Shown here: piece after piece, positions 16,338-23,694 of the stretch
How positions within the stretch are numbered: the stretch's first letter is position 1
How the letters are laid out: the number at the start of each line of letters is the position of its first letter
Assembly: GCA_019314375.1 (NCBI GenBank)
Contig: JAFCZJ010000040.1
Coordinates: 31,149 to 95,148, forward strand
Source of the DNA: Deltaproteobacteria bacterium
Lineage (GTDB): Bacteria; Myxococcota; B64-G9
DNA length: 64,000 nt
Direction: 5' to 3'
Notes under the pieces: generated by a model
The model's input: only the letters and a program-made list of their open reading frames with translations
Database searches by the model: none
Told to the model about the DNA's origin: nothing
Made by a program: the position numbers and the translations under genes

Positions 16338-18194
16338 ATGAGAACCCAATCCACCAAACCCGACTTGCACCAGGCACTCAAAACCCACTTTGGCTTCGAG
16401 GCCTTCAGGCGGGGTCAGGAAGAAATCGTCCAGGCCATGCTCGATGGCAAGGACTGCATCGCCGTACTCCCCACCGGCGCGGGCAAATCGCTCGGCTTTC
16501 AGCTGCCGGCCGTCATGGGGAAGGGATTCTGCCTGGTGATCTCGCCGCTGATTTCCCTGATGCAAGACCAGGTGGACGCGCTGACCGAACGCGGTTTGCC
16601 GGCCACCTACATCAATTCCACCCTCGATACAGCCGAGCTCAATCGGCGTTTCGACGGGCTGTGGGCCGGTCGCTACAAATTGGTCTACATCGCCCCGGAG
16701 CGTTTCAAAAGCGAGCGATTCTGGCGTCTACTTGAACGCTTCCCGCCCGAACAGGTGGCGGTGGACGAGGCCCATTGCATCAGCTCATGGGGACATGACT
16801 TCCGGCCCGACTATCTGGAAATTGGCCCAGCCCTTGCTCGATTGGGCCACCCCCAAGTAATCGCCCTTACCGCCACGGCCACCGCCCAGGTACGCGACGA
16901 CATCATCGAGCAGCTCGAGCTGGGCGCGCCCCCACGATCCGAGCCCAAAGTGCTGGTGTCCGGTTTCTTGCGCCCCGAATTGACCCTGGCGGTCAAGCGC
17001 ACCGCCAACCACGTCATCAAGCTCAAACGAGTGAGCCACATCTTCAAGGAGCACGGCACCGGGATCGTTTACTGCGCCACCCGCAAGATGGTCGACCGCG
17101 TGACCGGCCTGATGAAACAAGTGGGCATTTCCTGCGTGGCCTACCACGCAGGCATGGACGACGAGGCCCGAAAAACGGCCCAGGAGCGATTCATGAACGG
17201 CCAGGTGCCTGTCGCGGTGGCCACCAACGCTTTCGGCATGGGCATCGACCGATCCGACCTGCGAGCGGTCGTGCACTGGGACCTGCCCGGATCCTTGGAG
17301 GCGTATTATCAAGAGGCCGGGCGCGCCGGCCGGGACGGAAAGCCGGCCCATTGCGAAATCCTGTTCAACTTTGCCGATGTGAGGACCCAAGAGTACTTCC
17401 TGAAAGGTTCCAACAATCAAAATGAACGGGCCAAGCTCAAGGCGCTCTTGCGTTACATCGACGGTCGCACTTGTCGCCACGCGGCCATCCTGCGCTATTT
17501 CGGCGATCCGGACCATCGCAAACTAACCGACTGCGCCGCCTGCGACAACTGTATGCGCCGGGCAGGCAAAGACGACACCGATCGACGTGCGCCAAACGAA
17601 GAAGAGTGGCTACAAATCCAAAAGACCCTCTCCTGCGCCGCGCGCATGAAGGGCATGTGGGGACGAGCCAAGCTAATCCAGGTACTCGCCGGTTCCAAAG
17701 AGAAAACCCTGCTATCAACCGGCCTGCAGGAGCTATCCACCTACGGGCTACTACAAGACATGGGCAAAACCCGCATCCGAGCACTAACAGATGCCTTAGA
17801 AGACGCTCGCTGCTTAGAAACCGTCGGCGACGACTTTCCCAAAATCCGCATCACCGCCCAAGGCCAACAAGTCATGCGCCGAGAGATCGAAATCAAACTG
17901 GCCCTGGCCGACCCCAAACCCAAAAAGCCCAAACCAAACAAGATCAACCAATACTCAGACGCCCCCACTGATCCCCTACTCTACAACGCCCTGCGCGCAT
18001 TACGCACCGAACTGGCCAGCCAAAACCAAATCCCAGCCTTCCGAATCTTCTCCAACAAGACCCTCAACCACCTGGCTGAAGACGCCCCAAACTCCGAAGA
18101 AGAACTCCTGGAAGTCAACGGCATCGGCCCAGCCAAAGCCCAACAATTCGGCGAAGCCATCCTAAAAATGATCGCCTCGGCAAAAAGCCCCTGA
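16338..18194 (+). CDS. recQ: ATP-dependent DNA helicase RecQ
   Basis: The product unwinds DNA 3'-to-5' in recombination and replication-fork repair. All RecQ parts are in order: Gln-rich motif 0 (FEAFRRGQEE), Walker A LPTGAGKS near residue 47, DEAH box VDEAHCISSWGHDFRP near 143, helicase C-domain with ATNAFGMGID and QEAGRAGRDG, RQC zinc cysteines (C..H then CAACDNC) near 380-405, and a C-terminal HRDC domain at about 541-616. At 618 residues it matches the Escherichia coli length. The start agrees with the family although it has no ribosome-binding site. It appears to be transcribed alone. Confidence 0.96.
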   Translation: MRTQSTKPDLHQALKTHFGFEAFRRGQEEIVQAMLDGKDCIAVLPTGAGKSLGFQLPAVMGKGFCLVISPLISLMQDQVDALTERGLPATYINSTLDTAELNRRFDGLWAGRYKLVYIAPERFKSERFWRLLERFPPEQVAVDEAHCISSWGHDFRPDYLEIGPALARLGHPQVIALTATATAQVRDDIIEQLELGAPPRSEPKVLVSGFLRPELTLAVKRTANHVIKLKRVSHIFKEHGTGIVYCATRKMVDRVTGLMKQVGISCVAYHAGMDDEARKTAQERFMNGQVPVAVATNAFGMGIDRSDLRAVVHWDLPGSLEAYYQEAGRAGRDGKPAHCEILFNFADVRTQEYFLKGSNNQNERAKLKALLRYIDGRTCRHAAILRYFGDPDHRKLTDCAACDNCMRRAGKDDTDRRAPNEEEWLQIQKTLSCAARMKGMWGRAKLIQVLAGSKEKTLLSTGLQELSTYGLLQDMGKTRIRALTDALEDARCLETVGDDFPKIRITAQGQQVMRREIEIKLALADPKPKKPKPNKINQYSDAPTDPLLYNALRALRTELASQNQIPAFRIFSNKTLNHLAEDAPNSEEELLEVNGIGPAKAQQFGEAILKMIASAKSP

Positions 18195-18216
18195 CTGTTC
18201 CGAAAAAACCATTGAA

Positions 18217-18246
18217 TTGAATTTTTGGAACGAATTGATGTATCAT
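18217..18246 (+). promoter_or_regulatory. Sigma70-type promoter for the DUF5678 gene
   Basis: TTGAAT at 18217-18222, an 18-bp spacer and TATCAT at 18241-18246, just upstream of AGGAGGG and the ATG at 18266. The region is AT-rich. Confidence 0.45.
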
Positions 18247-18265
18247 TAGAAACAGGAGGGAAGCG

Positions 18266-18520
18266 ATGGCCTACGAAAAAATCAAGGAAGAGCAGGCCAG
18301 ATTCAAAGAGGCTCTGCCCGATCTCTTGGAAAAAATCGGAGATCGATGGGTTATTTTCAAGGATGGCGAAGTCAAAGCAGACTTCAACACCGAAGATGAG
18401 GCCATACGGGAGGCTTCCGGGCAGTATGACTTCGAAGACACCTACCTGATCATCCAGGTTACTCCGATCGAGGCCACCCCTTTGACTGCGGCAGTTATGT
18501 TTGGCGGTTGCATTGCGTAA
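18266..18520 (+). CDS. DUF5678-like small protein
   Basis: The 84-residue protein has the short pattern WVIFKDGEVKADFNTEDEAIREA followed by YLIIQVTP, which matches small DUF5678 proteins as I know them. These are often found beside a retropepsin-like aspartyl protease gene, as here. AGGAGGG precedes the ATG. Its TAA overlaps the ATG of the next gene by one base (TAATG), so the two are translationally coupled. There is no signal peptide. The pair's function is unknown; spread as a small accessory cassette is plausible. Confidence 0.65.
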   Translation: MAYEKIKEEQARFKEALPDLLEKIGDRWVIFKDGEVKADFNTEDEAIREASGQYDFEDTYLIIQVTPIEATPLTAAVMFGGCIA

Positions 18521-18768
18521 TGGCCAGCTTCAAGCATACCGGCAGAGTTAATCCTGTCCCAGATGGACTCGTAAGCGTTGGGCCCATTGTAAAGGTGACT
18601 CTTCTGCCTCACCCGGCAGACGTTGACAAAATGCTGGCCGAGGGAGTCACTCCAAAGGGTGCCATCGCCAACATGATGGTGGACACTGGGGCAACGCGAA
18701 CTCTTATCGATGATAGTATCGCACAAGACCTCGGGCTCAAGCCTCTTCGATTGACCCCCATCATTTGA
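18520..18768 (+). CDS. Retropepsin-like aspartyl protease, truncated
   Basis: The frame holds the N-terminal core of a retropepsin-like protease, with catalytic motif MMVDTGATRTLID (D-T-G-A) near residue 55 and the following helix IAQDLGL. It stops after 82 residues with TPII-TGA, whereas such proteins normally run about 40 residues further and usually continue I-G-V-S. The codons after TGA read V-S-Q-K, so TGA sits where Gly (GGA) is expected; the sequence after that no longer looks like the family. It is probably a degraded gene. It is coupled to the DUF5678 gene. Confidence 0.5.
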   Translation: MASFKHTGRVNPVPDGLVSVGPIVKVTLLPHPADVDKMLAEGVTPKGAIANMMVDTGATRTLIDDSIAQDLGLKPLRLTPII

Positions 18769-18917
18769 GTCTCGCAGAAGGTCCAACAAGAAGAAATAGT
18801 AACCATCCCCTCAGCCTGTGTCTGTTTTGTGCCCGAATTTGCTCCCGTACAGCTGTATTTCGCCTTGTGGTGCCTGCTGAGTATGAATTGGAACAAATTG
18901 GGCAACCCGCGAAAAGC
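18769..18917. other. Non-coding stretch after the truncated protease
   Basis: This stretch contains no plausible gene. It may hold decayed 3' sequence of the aspartyl protease gene. It ends at the tRNA terminator. Confidence 0.3.
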
Positions 18918-18945
18918 AAAGCCCCGCAATTGCTTGCGGGGCTTT
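18918..18945 (-). terminator. Intrinsic terminator of tRNA-Leu
   Basis: On the minus strand, AAAGCCCCGCAA, loop GCAA and TTGCGGGGCTTT form a perfect 12-bp stem with a GNRA-type tetraloop. It lies 6 bases past the tRNA 3' end and is followed by GCTTTT. Confidence 0.8.
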
Positions 18946-18951
18946 ACGAAG

Positions 18952-19035
18952 TGCCGGTGCCCGGACTCGAACCGGGACGGAGTCGCCTCCACTGGATTTT
19001 GAATCCAGCGCGTATACCAATTTCACCACACCGGC
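18952..19035 (-). tRNA. tRNA-Leu(CAA)
   Basis: The 84-nt minus-strand gene folds as a class II tRNA. The acceptor arms are GCCGGTG and CACCGGC with discriminator A. The anticodon stem CTGGA/TCCAG encloses loop TTCAAAA, so the anticodon is CAA (codon UUG). The long variable arm is GGAG-GCGA-CTCC, and the T-arm contains TTCGAGT. CCA is not encoded. A strong terminator follows directly. Confidence 0.95.
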
Positions 19036-19101
19036 ATCTGCCAAAGAACTTCGATCCTTTGTTGGGACCGGCAGCTTATGTAGCGCAAAAGTTTGAGGGC
19101 G

Positions 19102-19668
19102 TCAAGCCTCGGATTCGACAAAGGACCAGGCGCAACCGGGCAGGGTATCCTGGCCCAATTTCTTGAAATCCGCCCCGTTCAGCTTCTCGATCCGAATCGC
19201 CGGGTTGAAGGTATGAACGAAGCCCTCCAGATAGGCCAACCGCACCGTCCGACAAGCCGCCTCCGGATCCGCGCCTGCTTGAGCCCAGGGACAGACCTGC
19301 ACTGAAAAACGCACCTGGTCATCGGCCAACTCAAAATGCTTGTGCTCGATGGCCAACATCCAGCTGGAATGCTTCAGCGCCAAAGCCAGGCCCATCAGGT
19401 TCCGCTCCGAAAGCTCCAGAGCCTCGACCAGCTTCAGGGCCTCGACAGCACCCAGGTCCCGCTGCACCTTGATCTGTAAATCTTCGGCCACGTCCGCACC
19501 GAGTTGATCAACGATCCGCCGATGATACAGACCATCCACCTGGTTGACCGCCTCGACATGGGACAAAAGGACCTTCAGAAGCTGGTTGGGTGGATGCTGC
19601 AAAAGCATCTGCATGTCCAGCTTGCGCGCCAAGCTGGGTCCCCGAGCTTTGTCGTCCGAAATCGCCAT
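19102..19668 (-). CDS. Hypothetical protein (helical, DUF6125-like?)
   Basis: From the ATG preceded by GAGAGAGG, the 188-residue protein has no signal peptide or membrane segment. It is largely helical (LLKVLLSHVEAVNQVDGLYH, ALKLVEALELSERNLMGLAL). A Cys-Pro-Trp sequence (VQVCPWAQAG) and later cysteines occur in the C-terminal half. The arrangement weakly recalls DUF6125-type proteins, a guess from memory. It is divergent from the SCP2-domain gene, and the 230 bp between them hold a good promoter for the latter. An upstream in-frame ATG at 19743 is less likely. Confidence 0.55.
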   Translation of the reverse strand: MAISDDKARGPSLARKLDMQMLLQHPPNQLLKVLLSHVEAVNQVDGLYHRRIVDQLGADVAEDLQIKVQRDLGAVEALKLVEALELSERNLMGLALALKHSSWMLAIEHKHFELADDQVRFSVQVCPWAQAGADPEAACRTVRLAYLEGFVHTFNPAIRIEKLNGADFKKLGQDTLPGCAWSFVESEA

Positions 19669-19779
19669 ACCAAGCCTCTCTCTTCTTACTCCGTCCCCAA
19701 TACTATTGGCAGCCCGACCTGCTGTAAAGTCCCGCGAAAACACATGGTTTCCCCTTCTATTTCAGAGACATGACGCGCC

Positions 19780-19808
19780 TTGACAGTGATAAAAGCCCAT
19801 GCTACCGT
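19780..19808 (+). promoter_or_regulatory. Sigma70-type promoter for the SCP2-domain gene
   Basis: Consensus TTGACA (19780-19785), a 17-bp spacer and TACCGT (19803-19808). About 85 bases of AT-rich leader follow before the start codon. Confidence 0.5.
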
Positions 19809-19895
19809 TCGAAAATCATAAACAGATTATATTGATTGAGTAGTCAATCACCATCGACCGAAAAGCAGATCAACATTTTCAAGGAGGATATGGAC

Positions 19896-20222
19896 ATGAC
19901 CCCGAAAGATATCTTCACCAAAAATCTCCCCGAGGCACTCACGAAAAAAGGCGACGACGTGACCAAGGTCAACGCCATCTATCAGTTCGACATCACCGGC
20001 GACAACGGCGGCAAGTGGTGGGTGGACGCCACCAAGAGCGGTGGCGACGTGGGCGAAGGGGACAACGAAGGCGCCAAGTGCACCATCACCATGATCGACA
20101 CCGATTTCGTGGACATGGTCACCGGCAAGCTCAATGGCCAGATGGCCTTCATGACCGGCAAGCTCAAGGTCAAAGGCGACATGAGCCTGGCCATGAAACT
20201 CGGCTCCATTTTGGGTATGTAA
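19896..20222 (+). CDS. SCP2 sterol-binding-domain protein
   Basis: The start at 19896 is set by AAGGAGG at 19881-19887 with 8-base spacing. ATGs at 19836 and 19890 are worse placed. The 108-residue product is a single SCP2-type domain: helix DIFTKNLPEALTK, strands (AIYQFDITGDNGGKWWVDAT), then CTITMIDTDFVDMVTGKL and the hydrophobic end FMTGKLKVKGDMSLAMKL. The domain has a tunnel for lipids or fatty acyl chains. A long-chain acyl-CoA ligase is encoded 1.4 kb away, which would fit a lipid role. A terminator follows directly. Confidence 0.85.
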   Translation: MTPKDIFTKNLPEALTKKGDDVTKVNAIYQFDITGDNGGKWWVDATKSGGDVGEGDNEGAKCTITMIDTDFVDMVTGKLNGQMAFMTGKLKVKGDMSLAMKLGSILGM

Positions 20223-20248
20223 GGGACTTGTTTGTTTGTGCCTCGAAG

Positions 20249-20275
20249 GCCGTCCCTCTTAGGGGCGGCTTTTTT
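20249..20275 (+). terminator. Intrinsic terminator after the SCP2 gene
   Basis: GCCGTCCC-TCTTA-GGGGCGGC forms an 8-bp stem with one T-G pair, followed by six T's. It overlaps the last codons and stop of the convergent gene ending at 20259. Confidence 0.8.
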
Positions 20276-21626
20276 GTTTGGTCCTGCTCGTCGCCCTAAT
20301 GCGATCTTTGCGGGCCCGGTACAAAGACCATTCGGCCACGCAGGCCCCTGATCCCTCGCCGGCCTTCCCCTCGGTCTCCACCCGCATTTGAATCCGCTTG
20401 ATGGCCCGTGGGCCTTCGAAAAAAATCAACAACTGATTTCCCTTGTTGCGCCCCGGCAGTTTGTACTCGCCCCAAGCCATCACCCCCCAGGGAGGACGAT
20501 ATTTGCCGTCCAGCTCCAGAGTCATGGGCTGTTTGCGACCGTTTAATCGAAGATGGATGCGCTTGATGGCCTGGCTGTCCTCGCCACAATTCGGCACCAA
20601 CCTGAGCGCCCGAACCGCCACCGCCTGGCCAAAGCTGGCCTGCAACCAGGCCTTGTCACCGGCCGCCGCCCCCGGACGCCAGCCTGTATCGAGCTTGCCG
20701 TCGGAGGCCTTATTCGCGCCGTGCTCGGGCGCAGCCGCTCCCGCAACCAGCTTGCCCGGCTGCAAAAGTTCAAGAAAATCCAGATACTCATCCCGGCTCT
20801 CGGCGTAGCGACCGTCTTGCGCTTCGTAGATGCGTTCGCGGATGCCGATGATCACCCAGACCGGCCGACCGTGGGCATCGATCATTTCCAATCGTTTGGG
20901 GTTTTCCCTGACCCAGATCTGAGGCCAATCGACACCCGGCGGCCCCATCTTGAAACCAGACACCTCGCCACCCAGGTCCACCAAGCGCACCGGTTTTCGG
21001 CCCGCCTCATCCTCGGGATGCATCTCCCAATAGCGGGAAGCGAAGATCGGCTCAAGTTTATCCTGCCTCACCTGGAAGAGATGGATCCAGTGCACGGCCT
21101 CGTCAGGATTGTCCTCCATCACGTCCAGCAAGAAGGCGGGCCTGTCTCCCAAGCGGAATCCGTCCCAACGATGCAGCGAGGAGGCCGGGGAAGGCAAGGA
21201 GCGCCAGAGAAAACGAAAGCTGCCCTGACCCAAATTGCGAAAAGCGGAAACACCCAAACCCGAATCCGAGCGTTCAACCACCAGAGCATCATCCAGGCCA
21301 TCTCCATCGATGTCGAAGGGCTGCTCCCTCACCACCTCACGGCCACTCCGCCGGAATTGGATGAAAGCCTCCGAACCATAAAAACCATCGTGCTTGCGCT
21401 TGGTCGGCGACAACGAAGCGGGCAGCTTGACGGCGGGTGCCTTGGGCTCTGCTTGGGGTTTGGCCTTGCCCTGGAGCACCCCGGGAACCAACAACATACC
21501 CAACAACACTGCGCAATACGCCGCAGCATAAGAGGCCCTAGAAAAAAGGGCCTCTAACACTGCGCAATACGCCGCAGCATAAGAGGCCCTAGAAAAAAGG
21601 GCCTCTAAGATCAGAACAAAGCGCAT
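20259..21626 (-). CDS. Secreted protein with discoidin-like (NADase-type glycan-binding) domain
   Basis: The ATG at 21626 follows GGAGG. The N-terminal region should be a signal peptide but holds two identical 17-residue copies (LEALFSRASYAAAYCAV), encoded by a 51-bp tandem repeat. Without them the start reads MRFVLILLGMLLVPGVLQGKA, an ordinary signal peptide. A calcium-site-like loop (FDIDGDGLDDALV) follows. Near residue 315 a discoidin-like module begins: NKASDGKLDTGWRPG, then AWLQASFGQAVAVRALRLVP, as in proteins labelled NADase-type glycan-binding. It may bind surface glycans. It is co-directional with the acyl-CoA ligase, whose stop lies 2 bp upstream of this start. Confidence 0.7.
   Translation of the reverse strand: MRFVLILEALFSRASYAAAYCAVLEALFSRASYAAAYCAVLLGMLLVPGVLQGKAKPQAEPKAPAVKLPASLSPTKRKHDGFYGSEAFIQFRRSGREVVREQPFDIDGDGLDDALVVERSDSGLGVSAFRNLGQGSFRFLWRSLPSPASSLHRWDGFRLGDRPAFLLDVMEDNPDEAVHWIHLFQVRQDKLEPIFASRYWEMHPEDEAGRKPVRLVDLGGEVSGFKMGPPGVDWPQIWVRENPKRLEMIDAHGRPVWVIIGIRERIYEAQDGRYAESRDEYLDFLELLQPGKLVAGAAAPEHGANKASDGKLDTGWRPGAAAGDKAWLQASFGQAVAVRALRLVPNCGEDSQAIKRIHLRLNGRKQPMTLELDGKYRPPWGVMAWGEYKLPGRNKGNQLLIFFEGPRAIKRIQMRVETEGKAGEGSGACVAEWSLYRARKDRIRATSRTKQKSRP
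21505..21606. repeat. Two identical 51-bp units with internal hairpins
   Basis: Unit 1 is 21505-21555 and unit 2 is 21556-21606, with no mismatch. Each contains a perfect 9-bp stem (AGAGGCCCT, loop AGAAAAA, AGGGCCTCT) and a second small inverted repeat CTGCG/CGCAG. The length is a multiple of three and the reading frame of the host gene is kept. Confidence 0.85.
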
Positions 21627-21627
21627 T

Positions 21628-23472
21628 TCAGGCGTCCTCCAGGCAGATGGCCTCATGGCGATCGCTCGGCTCTTCGTACATGGCCTCGATGAGATCTCGG
21701 TAGCGCACCACCAGTTCCTGGCGCCGCAATTTCAAAGTGGGCGTAATCTCCCCGGCGTCCATGGAAAAGGGGGCCGGCAGAATGGCGAAATTGCGCACCG
21801 TTTCCCAGGCGTTGAGCCGCCGGTTGCAGGCATCCACCTCAGTCTGCAAAAGCTGCCGCACTTGTGGGTTACAGAGCAACTCCCCGATACGATCAAAGGG
21901 CAAGCCCTGTTTCTCAGCGAAATGCTGTACTTGCTCGGGATCCAGCACAACCAATGCAGTCAGGTAACGACGCCCATCGCCGCAAACCATAGCCTGGGCG
22001 ATATATGGGCTGGTCCTGAGCAGGCTCTCGATTTGTAGAGGCGCCACATTCTTGCCGGTGGAGGTCACGATCAAATCCTTCTTTCGCCCCGTGACCCGCA
22101 GGTAGCCCTCCTCATCGATCTCACCCAAGTCGCCCGTATGCAACCAGCCCTCGGCGTCGAGAACCGCCTCGGTTTCTTCAGGCATGCCGAAATAACCGGC
22201 CATGACGTTGCGCCCTCGGATGAGAATTTCTCCATCGGCGGCGATGCGCTCTTCCACCCCGGGAATGGGCGGCCCGACCGTACCCAACTTGATTCGCTCC
22301 GGTCGGTTGACGTTGGCTGCGCCCACGTTCTCGGTCAAGCCATAGCCCTCGACAACCGAAAGGCCCAGGCTCTGAAAGAACTCACCGATTTCCACCGACA
22401 GAGCCGCCCCGCCCGAAATCAAAAATTTGATACGCCCGCCCAGTTTTTCTTTCAAGCCCCGCTCCAAGACAAGACGATTGGCCAACCAATGCTCGGCCCC
22501 CAAGCGCAAACCCAGCGGCCCGTGCCAATGGCGTTTTCGGGCCACCGTCGAACTCACGCCGCGCGCCCAACCCACCATTCGCCGGAGGACGAAGTTACGC
22601 CCTTCAATTTCCTGCAAGAATGAGGTGTGCAGTTGTTCCAAGATCGCCGGCACCACGGTCACAAAGGTTGGCCTCACCTCCAAAAGCTCTCGCTCCAGCG
22701 CTTCCAGCCCCGATGAAAAAGCGTTCGCGTAACCGGCCGTAATGCCTGCCAAGACCATGATACGAGCCAGGATATGGGACAAAGGCAGACAAAGAAGGTG
22801 CAAATCTGAAGCCTGGATATGCTCCTTCATGGACAAGGCCAAGGCCTCCACCTCAAAGACCAGGTTGTCGTGGGTCAGCATAACGCCTTTGGGTTGCCCG
22901 GTGGTGCCCGAAGTGTAGACCAAGCTGGCCAGAGAATCCGGGCCGACGGATCGAGCCCTCGCGGCCAAGCCATCGGGGAATTCGGCCAACTGGGAACGCC
23001 CCGCCGCCCGCAGATCGTCCCAACGCATCTCGCTGGGACCGCGGGTGGGACCGCGCATGACGATGACATGATGCATCTCGTGGTAGCAATTGGCACAGCG
23101 GACCTTGGCCAGCTGGGACTCGTTCTCCACCAACATGACCACCGTCTTGCTGTCGGCAAGAATATGCTGAATCTGCTCACCCAGGGCATTGGCGTGCAGA
23201 GGCACGGTACAGCAGCCAGCCTTGAGGATGGCCAAGTCGGCCAGCACCCATTCGTACCTGGAGCGGGACAACAGCCCCACCCGAGCCCCCAAAGGCAGCC
23301 CCAAAGACAAAAGCCCGGCGGCAATCTCGTCGGTGGCGCGCTGCACCTCGGCCCAGCTCAGGGTTTCCCAGGAACCGCCCACGTTGTGCATCAGGGCCGC
23401 ATCATCCGGGCTATGGCTAGCCCGCAAGCGCAGCAGTTCGATCAAAGTCTTGCCCTTTATTCCGCTGGCCAT
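21628..23472 (-). CDS. Long-chain fatty-acid-CoA ligase (AMP-binding)
   Basis: The product activates fatty acids through an acyl-AMP to acyl-CoA. The start at 23472 is set by GGGAGG four bases before the ATG; the frame is open further upstream to 23604 without a good site. The 614 residues show the adenylate-forming signature YTSGTTGQPKGVMLTH, then GYGLTENVGAANVN, the nucleotide-binding HTGDLGEIDEEGYL and the hinge GRKKDLIVTSTGKNVAP. Length and order match FadD15/FAA1-type ligases. It probably shares a transcript with the discoidin-type gene downstream, and the SCP2 protein could be a lipid partner. Confidence 0.92.
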   Translation of the reverse strand: MASGIKGKTLIELLRLRASHSPDDAALMHNVGGSWETLSWAEVQRATDEIAAGLLSLGLPLGARVGLLSRSRYEWVLADLAILKAGCCTVPLHANALGEQIQHILADSKTVVMLVENESQLAKVRCANCYHEMHHVIVMRGPTRGPSEMRWDDLRAAGRSQLAEFPDGLAARARSVGPDSLASLVYTSGTTGQPKGVMLTHDNLVFEVEALALSMKEHIQASDLHLLCLPLSHILARIMVLAGITAGYANAFSSGLEALERELLEVRPTFVTVVPAILEQLHTSFLQEIEGRNFVLRRMVGWARGVSSTVARKRHWHGPLGLRLGAEHWLANRLVLERGLKEKLGGRIKFLISGGAALSVEIGEFFQSLGLSVVEGYGLTENVGAANVNRPERIKLGTVGPPIPGVEERIAADGEILIRGRNVMAGYFGMPEETEAVLDAEGWLHTGDLGEIDEEGYLRVTGRKKDLIVTSTGKNVAPLQIESLLRTSPYIAQAMVCGDGRRYLTALVVLDPEQVQHFAEKQGLPFDRIGELLCNPQVRQLLQTEVDACNRRLNAWETVRNFAILPAPFSMDAGEITPTLKLRRQELVVRYRDLIEAMYEEPSDRHEAICLEDA

Positions 23473-23694
23473 CAAACCTCCCGCCCCCGCAATCGCCGCC
23501 TCTAGCTTAGCCTTGCCCGCGGCCGGTTTCAAATTCAGGGAAATGCCGACGCCCATCCAGGCTTCGGGTGCCAAGCAGACTTCTGAAATCAGGATCATAG
23601 CCAACTTTGGGATGATGGCTGTACTTACTTGTAGGAAAAAGAGATCTGCGTTGACAGCCTCGGCACCTCTGGTCTAATAGTGAGAGCTTGAACC

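Noticed and set aside
18766..18768. TGA in the retropepsin-like gene as a selenocysteine codon, prompted by selB in the window
   Set aside because: The residue expected there is Gly, not catalytic Cys; no SECIS hairpin follows, and the sequence after the TGA does not continue the family.
18952..19035. tRNA-Leu as the attachment site of an integrated island
   Set aside because: I saw no integrase and no second copy of the tRNA 3' end in the window.
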